A stretch of DNA of 64,000 bases from Streptomyces sp. V3I7 (GTDB lineage Bacteria; Actinomycetota; Actinomycetes; Streptomycetales; Streptomycetaceae), in assembly GCF_030817495.1 (NCBI RefSeq), contig NZ_JAUSZK010000001.1, positions 1,240,001 to 1,304,000 of the forward strand, given 5' to 3'. The position numbers and the translations under genes are program-made. The notes under the pieces are model-generated. The model made no database searches. It was given only the letters and a program-made list of their open reading frames with translations, and had not been told where the DNA came from. This document shows positions 17,946-25,846 of the stretch, piece after piece (within the stretch, counting starts at the first letter, position 1; every line of letters begins with the position of its first letter).

Positions 17946-19175
17946 TTACAGCGCGACGCCCAGCAGCGCGTCCACGGCGCGCGAGGCGACGCCGGGAGCG
18001 CCGGTGTCCGTACCGCCCTGCTCGGCCTGGAGCGCCACCCACCGGTCCACGGCGGCGAGGGCGGCCGGGGAGTCGAGGTCGGCGGCGAGTGCCTCGCGGA
18101 TCTCCTCGACGAGGGCGTCGGCGGACGGGCCGTCGGGACGGGAGACCGCGGCGCGCCAGCGGCCGAGGCGGGCGGCCGCGTCGGCGAGCACCTGGTCGGT
18201 CCACTCCCAGTCGGAGCGGTAGTGGTGGGCGAGCAGGGCGAGCCGGATCGCGGCGGGGTCGACGCCGTCGCGCCGCAGTTGCGAGACGAAGACGAGATTG
18301 CCCTTGGACTTGGACATCTTCTCGCCGTGCAGCGCGACCATGCCGGCGTGGACGTACGCCTTGGCCATGGGGAACTCGCCGGTCAGCACCTGGGCGTGCG
18401 AGGCGCCCATCTCGTGGTGCGGGAAAGCCAGATCGGAGCCGCCGCCCTGGACGTCGAAGCCCATGCCGAGGTGGTCCAGGGCGATGGCCACGCACTCGAT
18501 GTGCCAGCCGGGGCGGCCACGGCCGAGCGAGCCGCCGTCCCAGCTCGGCTCGCCCTCGCGGGCGGCCATCCACAGCATCGGGTCGAGCGGGTTCTTCTTG
18601 CCCGGGCGCTCCGGGTCGCCGCCGCGCTCGGCGGACAGCAGCCGCATCGCGGCGGCGTCGAGGTTCGAGACCTGGCCGAAGTGCGGGTCGGACTCGACGG
18701 AGAAGTAGATGTCGCCCTCGAGGTCGTAGGCGGCGCCCAGGTCACGCAGCCGCTCCACGAGCGGCACGATGCCGGGTATCGCCTCGACGGCGCCGATGTA
18801 GTGCTGCGGCGGGAGCATCCGGAGGGCGGTCATGTCCTCGCGGAAGAGGGCCGTCTCCTTCTCGGCGAGGGCGACCCAGTCGACGCCGTCGCGGTCCGCG
18901 CGCTCCAGGAGCGGATCGTCGACGTCGGTGACGTTCTGGACGTAGTGGACCTGGCGCTTGGTGTCGAGCCACACGCGCTGCACGAGGTCGAACGCGTTGT
19001 AGGTCGCCGCGTGACCGATGTGGGTCGCGTCGTACGGGGTGATGCCGCAGACGTAGATACGGGCGACGGGACCGGGGTCGAGGGTCACAGGACCACCGGT
19101 CGCGGTGTCGTGGATCCGGAGGTCGCGGCCCTTGCCGGGCAGGGCGGGGACCTCGGAAGCGGGCCAGGCATGCAT
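17946..19175 (-). CDS. mshC: Mycothiol ligase MshC (cysteine:GlcN-Ins ligase)
   Basis: A 409-residue class I aminoacyl-tRNA-synthetase-like enzyme. It activates cysteine with ATP and joins it to GlcN-Ins in mycothiol synthesis. Zinc ligand C43 (YVCGITPYD) and HIGH motif THIGH, KMSKS motif [10 protein letters not shown], and [15 protein letters not shown] are present. It resembles CysRS but lacks the C-terminal anticodon domain of true CysRS. Two in-frame ATGs occur (19181, 19175). A TAGGCT box ends 7 nt before 19175, predicting a leaderless mRNA starting there. It is the last gene of a same-strand run with the SCO1664-family, DUF3090 and histidine-phosphatase genes. Confidence 0.95.
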   Translation of the reverse strand: MHAWPASEVPALPGKGRDLRIHDTATGGPVTLDPGPVARIYVCGITPYDATHIGHAATYNAFDLVQRVWLDTKRQVHYVQNVTDVDDPLLERADRDGVDWVALAEKETALFREDMTALRMLPPQHYIGAVEAIPGIVPLVERLRDLGAAYDLEGDIYFSVESDPHFGQVSNLDAAAMRLLSAERGGDPERPGKKNPLDPMLWMAAREGEPSWDGGSLGRGRPGWHIECVAIALDHLGMGFDVQGGGSDLAFPHHEMGASHAQVLTGEFPMAKAYVHAGMVALHGEKMSKSKGNLVFVSQLRRDGVDPAAIRLALLAHHYRSDWEWTDQVLADAAARLGRWRAAVSRPDGPSADALVEEIREALAADLDSPAALAAVDRWVALQAEQGGTDTGAPGVASRAVDALLGVAL

Positions 19176-19182
19176 GTACATG

Positions 19183-19188
19183 AGCCTA
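19183..19188 (-). promoter_or_regulatory. mshC -10 box (leaderless start)
   Basis: TAGGCT on the minus strand ends 7 nt before ATG 19175, so transcription should begin at or beside that A. No Shine-Dalgarno is present. No canonical -35 was recognised. Confidence 0.55.
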
Positions 19189-19298
19189 ACCGGCCGCGAG
19201 TTCGGTATACGAACCGGACCGCTGTGAATGACCGGAAAGGCGATCTTGCGCGGGGCGCCGCCGTGTGCTGCGCCGCCGGACGGCTGCCGCGGCCCCGG

Positions 19299-20147
19299 CT
19301 ATACCGGCGGCCAGGGGATCGGCGGCCACTCCCCGCCCGGCTCCGGGTGCCTGCCCGAGCTCAGCAACGCGTCGACCCGCGCGCGCGTGGCCTTCAGTTC
19401 CGCACCGGTGATCAGGTGGGCCAGACGGGTGCCCAGCGCGCCGCCGTCGCCCAGGGCGGCCTTGAGGCCCTGGAGCGCGGCGACGGCGTCGTCGGTGAGG
19501 GGCTCGCCCGCCCAGCCCCACAGCAGGGTGCGCAGCTTGTTCTCGACGTTGAAGGTGACGCCGTGGTCGATGCCGTACAGGCGTCCCCCGGCGGCCGGCA
19601 GCAGATGGCCGCCCTTGCGGTCCGCGTTGTTGATCACCGCGTCGAGGACGGCGAGCCGCCGCAGCCGCTCGTCGTCGGCGTGCACGAGCAGCGCGGTCCG
19701 GCCCTCGCCGACGTCGGCGAGGCCGATCGCCTTCCAGCCCGGTCCGGGCTCCTCGCCGTCCACCAGGGCGAGCAGCTCGCCGTCGGGGACCGGGTCGATC
19801 CACAGCTGGCACATGCCCTCGCCGTACGGCCCGTCCCGCAGCACGGTGGGCGGCACCAGGCCCCAGCCGGTGGCCTCGGAGACCTCGTACGTGGCCGTTT
19901 CGCGCTCGGCGAGGGTGCCGTCGGGGAAGTCCCACAGCGGGCGCTCGCCGGCGATGGGCTTGTAGATGCAGGACGCCGTACGCCCGTCGTGGGCGACCGT
20001 GCAGAACAGGGCCGCGTTGGACGCCTCACGGATGCGGCCGCGCACCGTCAGCTCGCCCTCGGCGAGCAGTTCGACGGCGCCGTCCTCGGACGTCACGCTC
20101 TCCTCGGGCGTCACGCTCCGCGGCGGTATCCGTTCTGGCGCGGACAT
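19299..20147 (-). CDS. SCO1664-family conserved actinobacterial protein
   Basis: A 282-residue cytosolic protein of a family named after its S. coelicolor member. The fold looks kinase-like: ASCIYKPIAGERPLWDFP supplies a Lys in a phosphatidylinositol 3/4-kinase-like context, and INNADRKGGHLL plus LYGIDHGVTF resemble HxD/DxG-like catalytic and metal segments of HipA/PI-kinase relatives. That reading is inference; no activity is established here. The start overlaps the end of the DUF3090 gene by 37 bp, so the two are translationally linked. GGAAGG precedes the ATG. The neighbourhood with mshC is widely conserved in actinobacteria. Confidence 0.9.
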   Translation of the reverse strand: MSAPERIPPRSVTPEESVTSEDGAVELLAEGELTVRGRIREASNAALFCTVAHDGRTASCIYKPIAGERPLWDFPDGTLAERETATYEVSEATGWGLVPPTVLRDGPYGEGMCQLWIDPVPDGELLALVDGEEPGPGWKAIGLADVGEGRTALLVHADDERLRRLAVLDAVINNADRKGGHLLPAAGGRLYGIDHGVTFNVENKLRTLLWGWAGEPLTDDAVAALQGLKAALGDGGALGTRLAHLITGAELKATRARVDALLSSGRHPEPGGEWPPIPWPPV

Positions 20148-20701
20148 ACGTGTCCTTCCGGGTCGAGCGGGAGGCTGCACAGCGGGCACGGCGGCCTTCC
20201 GGCGTTGACGACGTCGAGGGCCCGCTTGGCGAAGGCCCTGGCCTGCGCGCCGGTGAGCCGGACCCGCAGCATCGGAGGGCCGTTCTCCTCGTCCTGGAGC
20301 AGCCGCTCCTCGGCCTGGGCGAGGTCCTCGTCGGACTCGGCCTCCAGCTCGACCAGCGCCTGGGCCTCGACGACCATGCGCTGCTCCTCGCCGTCCCAGG
20401 CGAGGGCCATGGTGCCGACGCGGAACTCCTCCTCGAGGGGGGTGTCCAGCGGGTCGGTGTCGGAGATCTCGGCCGGCGCCACCGCGGGCACCGGCGCGCT
20501 GCCGCCGCTGCGCCGCACGACCTCGTCGAGGAGTTCGTCCATGCGCTCGGCGAGGGCGGCGACCTGGGTCTTCTCCAGGACCACGCTGGTCACCCGGGGG
20601 CCGGCGGTGGCCTGGAGGAAGAACGTACGGCGTCCGGGCAGCCCGACCGTGCCCGCCACGAAGCGGTCCGGGGGGTCGTAGAGGAACACCTGACGGGACA
20701 C
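20111..20701 (-). CDS. DUF3090 family protein
   Basis: A 196-residue protein beginning SRQVFLYDPPDRFVAGTVG, the hallmark start of DUF3090. The C-terminus has a zinc-ribbon-like CPLCSLPLDPEGHVCPR, giving three closely spaced Cys plus a His. The middle is rich in Glu and Asp. Function is unknown; the family almost always sits between a histidine phosphatase and an SCO1664-like protein, as here. GTG 20701 has GGAG 7 nt upstream, and TAGATC on the minus strand slightly further up is a candidate -10. Confidence 0.92.
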   Translation of the reverse strand: MSRQVFLYDPPDRFVAGTVGLPGRRTFFLQATAGPRVTSVVLEKTQVAALAERMDELLDEVVRRSGGSAPVPAVAPAEISDTDPLDTPLEEEFRVGTMALAWDGEEQRMVVEAQALVELEAESDEDLAQAEERLLQDEENGPPMLRVRLTGAQARAFAKRALDVVNAGRPPCPLCSLPLDPEGHVCPRQNGYRRGA

Positions 20702-20793
20702 GTCCTGTCTCCATGGGATCTAGAGTGCGTGAGGATCCATGCGTGCACGCGGTGATGTCTACCGCAACCGCTTCACCCTACTGCGCTCGCCGA

Positions 20794-21498
20794 TCACGGT
20801 GCGCCCGCACCGCCCCCCACCGGTGCGTCTCCCCCGTCCTGCCCGCCTTCCACGGGCGGTTCCTCCCTCGGTACGAGGGAGGCGAAGTCCCCGGTCTCGC
20901 CGAGGCGGACGAGGAACGGCCGCAGGCGCGTGTAGCGGATCGCGGTGACGGAGCACGGCTCGACGGAGATCCGCTGGAACAGGTCGAGGTGCATGCCGAG
21001 CGCGTCGGCGACGAGGGACTTGATGATGTCGCCGTGCGAGCACATGAGATAGACGGCGTCGGCGCCGTGGTCGCGCTCCACGCGCGCGTTCCAGTCGCGT
21101 ACCGCCTCGACGGCCCGGGCCTGCATGGCCCGCATGGACTCGCCGCCGGGGAAGGCGGCCGCGGAGGGGTGCGCCTGGACGACGTCCATCAGCGGCTCGT
21201 CCTTCAGCTCGGCGAGCTTGCGGCCTGACCAGTCGCCGTAGTGGGCCTCCCCGATGCGTTCGTCGGTGTGCGCCGTCAGTTCCGGCCGGGCGTCGAGCAG
21301 CGGCTGGACGGTCTCCCGGCAGCGCTGGAGGGGGCTGGTGACGACCTCGCGGAGCGGCAGCGCGGCGAGCCGGCCGGGCAGCGCCGCGGCCTGCCGGGCG
21401 CCGCGCTCGTCGAGGGCGACGCCGGGCGTCCAGCCGGCGAGCAGTCCCGCGGAGTTGGCGGTCGAGCGTCCGTGCCGGACGAGGATCAGCGTGGGCAT
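20794..21498 (-). CDS. Histidine phosphatase family protein (MSMEG_4193-like)
   Basis: A 234-residue enzyme of the histidine phosphatase superfamily. The phosphoacceptor motif is LILVRHGRSTAN; the second His is in LMCSHGDIIKSLV; FPGGES and GEAHYGDWSGRKLAEL are typical of the phosphoglycerate-mutase-like branch. The substrate is unknown. The C-terminal 25 residues are Gly/Pro/Glu-rich and probably disordered. First gene of the conserved run toward mshC. No Shine-Dalgarno is seen; TACTCT ends 7 nt before the ATG, predicting a leaderless message. Confidence 0.92.
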   Translation of the reverse strand: MPTLILVRHGRSTANSAGLLAGWTPGVALDERGARQAAALPGRLAALPLREVVTSPLQRCRETVQPLLDARPELTAHTDERIGEAHYGDWSGRKLAELKDEPLMDVVQAHPSAAAFPGGESMRAMQARAVEAVRDWNARVERDHGADAVYLMCSHGDIIKSLVADALGMHLDLFQRISVEPCSVTAIRYTRLRPFLVRLGETGDFASLVPREEPPVEGGQDGGDAPVGGGAGAP

Positions 21499-21563
21499 GC
21501 GGCCCAGAGTAGGCGGCCCGTAAGGGGATGCGTCCAGCGCCGTACGACGGAAGAATGCACCGC

Positions 21564-22562
21564 GTGATCTTCGACTGTGCCCTTTACCGCGACGGGCGTC
21601 GCACCGACGGACCCGCGGAACCCGCCAAGGCCCTTGAGGAGGCGCGCGACACGGACGGCGCCTTCGTGTGGCTCGCCCTGCACGAGCCGACGGCGCAGGA
21701 GTTCGACAGCGTCAAGAACGTGTTCGGGCTGCACCCGCTGGCCGTCGAGGACGCCCTGAAGGCCCACCAGCGGCCGAAGCTGGAGGTGTACGACGATTCC
21801 CTCTTCATGGTCCTCAAGCCGGTCTTCTACGAGCCCGAGAGCGACGCCGTCTCCACCGGCGAGGTCATGGTGTTCATCGGCGACTCGTTCGTGGTGACCG
21901 TCCGGCACGGCAAGGCCTCGGCGCTGACGGAGGTTCGGAAGCGGCTGGAGACTCATCCCGAGAAGCTGCGGCACGGGCCGACGTCGGTGCTGCACGCGAC
22001 CGCGGACGCCACGGTCGACGCCTACATGGAGGTGGCGGCCGAGCTGAGCAACGACCTGGACGAGCTGGAGGCGGAGGTCTTCTCCCCCTCCGACTCCGGC
22101 TCGCGGGGCACCGCGTCCAGGATCTACACGTTCAAGCGGCAGATCCTGAAGTTCCGCCGGGCGACGGTGCCGCTGGCGCTGCCGCTGACCCATCTCTCGG
22201 GCGGGGAGGCGGGCGGCACGGCGGTGCCGTTCGTGGACGACGCGGCGCGGCCGTTCTTCCGTGACGTCAACGACCACCTGACGCGCGTGAACGAGTCCGT
22301 GGAGGGTCTGGACCGGCTGGTGTCCGACATCCTGTCCGCGCATCTCGCGCAGATGAGCGTCCGCCAGAACGACGACATGCGGAAGATCTCCGCGTGGGCG
22401 GCGATGGCCGCGGTGCCCACGCTGATCGCAGGCATCTACGGCATGAACTTCGACCACATGCCCGAGCTGCACTGGATCTGGAGCTACCCGGTGGTGTTGT
22501 GCGTGATGGCGGTCCTGGAGGTGCTGATGTTCCGGGGCTTCAAGCGGCGGGGCTGGTTGTAG
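21564..22562 (+). CDS. corA: CorA-family magnesium/cobalt transporter
   Basis: A 332-residue CorA channel. A large N-terminal cytoplasmic domain (to about 265) is followed by a stalk helix and two C-terminal membrane helices. The selectivity motif YGMNF ends the first helix, and the short loop DHMPELHWIW precedes the second. A basic tail (FRGFKRRGWL) follows. It probably imports Mg2+ as a pentamer. GTG 21564 is chosen because GGAAG lies 10 nt upstream; ATG 21555 and 21528 are alternatives. Divergent from the histidine phosphatase gene, convergent with the ferritin-like gene. Confidence 0.93.
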   Translation: MIFDCALYRDGRRTDGPAEPAKALEEARDTDGAFVWLALHEPTAQEFDSVKNVFGLHPLAVEDALKAHQRPKLEVYDDSLFMVLKPVFYEPESDAVSTGEVMVFIGDSFVVTVRHGKASALTEVRKRLETHPEKLRHGPTSVLHATADATVDAYMEVAAELSNDLDELEAEVFSPSDSGSRGTASRIYTFKRQILKFRRATVPLALPLTHLSGGEAGGTAVPFVDDAARPFFRDVNDHLTRVNESVEGLDRLVSDILSAHLAQMSVRQNDDMRKISAWAAMAAVPTLIAGIYGMNFDHMPELHWIWSYPVVLCVMAVLEVLMFRGFKRRGWL

Positions 22563-22585
22563 GGCGGCTTCAATCGTCCCTCCCT

Positions 22586-22613
22586 CCTTCGGTCGTCTCC
22601 GCCTTCGGTCGTC
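22586..22613. repeat. Short tandem repeat between convergent genes
   Basis: CCTTCGGTCGTC occurs twice with a 16-bp period. It lies in the 58-bp gap between the corA and ferritin-like stops, which lacks the usual hairpin. Confidence 0.5.
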
Positions 22614-22620
22614 CCCGCCG

Positions 22621-23409
22621 TCAGGCGTACTCGGTCGCCGCGGGCGCGGGGCCGCCCAGCGCGTCGCGTCGTTCGGGCATCCGCAGGGAGACCATGCGGT
22701 GCCAGCCGACGGCCCGCTCGTAGGCGTACCGGGCGTGGATGCCCGCGGCGAGGAGCGCGGACCTGGCCCGCGACCAGCCGAGGATGCACGCCATGTGGGC
22801 CATGACGGCGAGGCTGACGTCGCGGTGCACCCGGATCTCGGCGAGGGCGCACGCGCGCAGCGCCCGCAGGATGGCCGGGCCGTGCCCCGCGCGCGCGAGG
22901 CGCAGCAGTTCCTCGTGACAGTAGGCGAGGTGGTTGTCCTCGTCGTGGGAGATCATCCGCACGGCGCGACCGACGTCGGGGTGGTCGCCGAAGTGCCGGC
23001 ACAGCAGCTCCATCTGCTCGGAGGCGCGCTGCTCGGTGACCCGGCTGTGGGCGAGGTAGACGACGATGTCCTGTTCGGTGAGCGGCTCGTCGCGCCTGAG
23101 CTTCTCGTGCGCGAGACCGATCCCCTGCCGCTCCAGGAGCATCGTGTAGTCGGTCTCGGGCGGTACGGGGACCGGGTGGAGGCCGCGCTTGCGCAGCAGG
23201 GCGTTGAAGATGCGCCCGTGCTTGTCCTCGTCCGCGCCGTGCCGGGTGATCTTGGGGGCGAGCGCGCGCCGGCTCTGCGGTACCAGTGCGGCGATCCGGC
23301 TGTTCTCCCAGCCGCCCTGCGCCTCCCCGCCGGCCGCGATGGAGCAGAAGAGCCGGAAGGACTCGTCGTTGTCGAGGATCTCCTGGAACAGACTCCTGGC
23401 CGACAGCAT
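22621..23409 (-). CDS. Ferritin-like di-iron domain protein
   Basis: A 262-residue mostly helical protein. Two D-E-D-x-H motifs (GADEDKHGRIF and SHDEDNHLAYCHEEL) with further Glu residues in AAGGEAQGGWENSR and VTEQRASEQMELL form the four-helix di-iron pattern of ferritin-like proteins. Whether it stores iron or is an oxygenase or oxidase cannot be told. ATG 23409 has AGAGG about 9 nt upstream. The 233-bp spacer before it has no gene. Confidence 0.85.
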   Translation of the reverse strand: MLSARSLFQEILDNDESFRLFCSIAAGGEAQGGWENSRIAALVPQSRRALAPKITRHGADEDKHGRIFNALLRKRGLHPVPVPPETDYTMLLERQGIGLAHEKLRRDEPLTEQDIVVYLAHSRVTEQRASEQMELLCRHFGDHPDVGRAVRMISHDEDNHLAYCHEELLRLARAGHGPAILRALRACALAEIRVHRDVSLAVMAHMACILGWSRARSALLAAGIHARYAYERAVGWHRMVSLRMPERRDALGGPAPAATEYA

Positions 23410-23642
23410 GAGGGCCACCTCTCCGCAGCATCCGCAGGGCTCCGCGAAGTCCGAGTCAAATGCGCGGGGAGAGGGGCTGCAACAGCTGTGTCCGACAACT
23501 CGGCCGAACGGGGGACTCCACGGCCGTGGCGCGGGCCCGTAACCGCTCGGGCGCCCGCGCGTTGTCCTCCGTGACGGCCGTGGCGGGGAAGACCCCCCGA
23601 GCCCCCACCACGGCCGCAGAAATCTTTCCGACGCCTCGCTGC

Positions 23643-24698
23643 CTACGCGAGACCGGCGCGCTCCAGGGCGTCGGTGCCGGCTCGCAGGGAGGTGAGCCGC
23701 TCGTCGAGGGTGAAGCCGGCGGGGGCGAGGCTCAGCGTGGTGACGCCGGCCGCGGCGTAGGCCTTCATCCGGTCGGCGATGCGGCCGACGGAGCCGAGCA
23801 GCGTGGTCTTGTCGATGAGGTCGTGTGGTACGGCGGCCGCGGCGCCGTGCTTGTCGCCGGAGAGGTACTTCTCCTGGATCTCGGCGGCCTCCTTCTCGTA
23901 TCCCATGCGCCGGGCGAGCTGGTTGTAGAAGTTCTGCTTGAAGCTGCCCATGCCGCCCACGTACAGGGCGGTGTAGGGGCGGAAGGTGTCGGCGAGCCGG
24001 GCCACGTCCTTGTCGTCGCCTACGGCGAGCGGGAGGGTCGGGCAGATGTCGAAGCCGTCGAGGGTCTTGCCGGCCTTCTCGCGGCCCGCGCGCAGGTACT
24101 TGACGGCGGTCTCCTCCAGGTGCTCGGCGGAGGGGAAGATGAGCAGCGCGCCGTCGGCGATCTCGCCGGTCTGCTCCAGATTCTTCGGGCCGATCGCCGC
24201 GATGTACACCGGGATGTGCTCGCGCTGCGGGTGCACGGTCAGCTTGATCGGCTTGCCGGGGCCGCCGGGCAGCGGCAGCGTCCAGTGCTCGCCCTCGTAC
24301 GACAGGCGCTCGCGGGTCAGCGCCTTGCGCACGATCTCGACGTACTCGCGCGTGCGCGCCAGCGGCTTGTCGAACTTGACGCCGTACCAGCCCTCGGAGA
24401 CCTGCGGGCCGGAGACGCCGAGGCCGAGCCGGAAGCGGCCGCCGGAGAGCGAGTCGAGCGTGGCCGCGGTCATCGCGGTCATCGCGGGCTGGCGGGCGGG
24501 GATCTGGAAGATGGCCGAGCCGACGTCGATGCGCTCGGTCTGTGCGGCGACCCAGGTGAGCACGGTGGCCGCGTCCGATCCGTACGCCTCGGCCGCCCAG
24601 CACACGGAGTAGCCCAGCCGCTCGGCCTCCTGTGCCACGGCCAGATTGTCCGCGTCCATCCCGCCACCCCAGTAACCGAGGTTGATCCCGAGCTGCAT
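23643..24698 (-). CDS. LLM-class F420-dependent oxidoreductase
   Basis: A 351-residue luciferase-like TIM-barrel enzyme. The N-terminus MQLGINLGYWGGG, the segment AAEAYGSDAATVLTWVAAQT and GRFRLGLGVSGPQVSEGWYG are characteristic of actinobacterial LLM proteins that use coenzyme F420 rather than FMN. The substrate is unknown. ATG 24698 has AAGGGG 7 nt upstream. Divergent from the aldo/keto reductase gene; the spacer between them contains two DnaA-box-like sequences. Confidence 0.92.
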   Translation of the reverse strand: MQLGINLGYWGGGMDADNLAVAQEAERLGYSVCWAAEAYGSDAATVLTWVAAQTERIDVGSAIFQIPARQPAMTAMTAATLDSLSGGRFRLGLGVSGPQVSEGWYGVKFDKPLARTREYVEIVRKALTRERLSYEGEHWTLPLPGGPGKPIKLTVHPQREHIPVYIAAIGPKNLEQTGEIADGALLIFPSAEHLEETAVKYLRAGREKAGKTLDGFDICPTLPLAVGDDKDVARLADTFRPYTALYVGGMGSFKQNFYNQLARRMGYEKEAAEIQEKYLSGDKHGAAAAVPHDLIDKTTLLGSVGRIADRMKAYAAAGVTTLSLAPAGFTLDERLTSLRAGTDALERAGLA

Positions 24699-24792
24699 CG
24701 CCGATCCCCTTACCCGTGAGTAACGTGCCTGTGGCGCAGACACTAGCGCGCGGGGAGGCCGCCCCGGGAGAGCCCCGGGCGGCCCGAAACCT

Positions 24793-24821
24793 GTGTCCAC
24801 AAGGGAGTTCGGTTGTCCACA
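24793..24821 (+). promoter_or_regulatory. Pair of DnaA-box-like 9-mers
   Basis: TTGTCCACA (24813-24821) is the preferred Streptomyces DnaA box, and GTGTCCACA (24793-24801) differs at one base. They have the same orientation and exactly 20 bp spacing, in the divergent promoter region of the LLM and aldo/keto reductase genes. Confidence 0.5.
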
Positions 24822-24862
24822 GGCAACCCACGGCAGCAGTCATGGCCAGTAATCTCGCGGAC

Positions 24863-25846
24863 ATGGAGCAGAGGCATCTCGGCCGAACCGGCCTGCGCGT
24901 GTCCCGGATCGGGCTCGGCACCCTCACCTGGGGCCGGGACACCGACGAGCACGACGCCGCGGACTTGCTGAAGGCGTTCTGGGAGGCGGGCGGCAACCTC
25001 GTCGACACCGCGGACGTGTACGGCGCCGGGGAGTCCGAGTATCTGCTGGGCAAGCTCATGGAAGGCCTCGTGCCACGCCGGGACCTGGTCATCTCGACGA
25101 AGGCGGGGAGTGTGCCGGACCCCGAGCGCCGGTTCGACGGCTCGCGCGGCCATCTGCTCGCCGCGCTCGACGCCTCCCTCGCCCGCCTCGGCACCGACTA
25201 CGTCGACATCTGGCACATCCACGCCTACGACCCCGACACCCCGCTGGAAGAGACCCTCCAGGCCCTCGACCTCGCCGTCAGCAGCGGCCGCGCGCGCTAC
25301 GCCGGGGTCTCCAACTTCTGCGGCTGGCAGCTCGCGAAGGCGGCCACCTGGCAGCTCGCGGCGCCGGGTACGCGCACCCGGCTGGCGAGCACGCAGATGG
25401 AGTACTCGCTGCTCCAGCGCGGGATCGAACGCGAAGTGCTGCCCGCCGCCCAGGACCTGGGCGTGGGTCTGCTGCCCTCCTCGCCGCTCGGCCGCGGCGT
25501 CCTGACCGCCAAGTACCGCCATTCCACGCCCTCGGACTCGCGCGGCGCCTCGGAGCACCTGGCGCCGTTCGTCGCCCCGTACCTCGACGACACGGCACGG
25601 CAGATCGTGGAGGCGGTGACGACGGCGGCGGACGGCCTCGCCGTGACGCCGCTTCAGGTGGCCCTCGCCTGGGTGCGGGACCGGCCCGGCGTGGCCGCCC
25701 CGATCGTCGGCGCGCGCAACGTCCAGCAGCTCACGGGGGCGCTGTCAGTGGAGGCGCTTAGTCTTCCTGACGAGATCTGCCGGGCGCTCGACGATGTGTC
25801 GGCGCCCCTGCACCGCTATCCCGATCACGACTGGAGCACGCTGTGA
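24863..25846 (+). CDS. Aldo/keto reductase
   Basis: A 327-residue NADPH-dependent aldo/keto reductase TIM barrel. Start MEQRHLGRTGLRVSRIGLG; catalytic Asp and Tyr in VDTADVYGAGESE; Lys in ISTKAG; His in DIWHIHAYD; cofactor segment near PIVGARNVQQL. The substrate is unknown. ATG 24863 is preferred over ATG 24842 because a TAATCT box ends exactly 7 nt before it, predicting a leaderless message. Its stop overlaps the next gene start in GTGA, so the RecD-like protein is translationally coupled. Confidence 0.92.
   Translation: MEQRHLGRTGLRVSRIGLGTLTWGRDTDEHDAADLLKAFWEAGGNLVDTADVYGAGESEYLLGKLMEGLVPRRDLVISTKAGSVPDPERRFDGSRGHLLAALDASLARLGTDYVDIWHIHAYDPDTPLEETLQALDLAVSSGRARYAGVSNFCGWQLAKAATWQLAAPGTRTRLASTQMEYSLLQRGIEREVLPAAQDLGVGLLPSSPLGRGVLTAKYRHSTPSDSRGASEHLAPFVAPYLDDTARQIVEAVTTAADGLAVTPLQVALAWVRDRPGVAAPIVGARNVQQLTGALSVEALSLPDEICRALDDVSAPLHRYPDHDWSTL

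Noticed and set aside
22621..25194. 857-codon minus-strand frame joining two genes
   Set aside because: Only the last 262 codons (ferritin-like protein) have meaningful sequence and a ribosome-binding site. The rest is out-of-frame shadow of the F420-type oxidoreductase.
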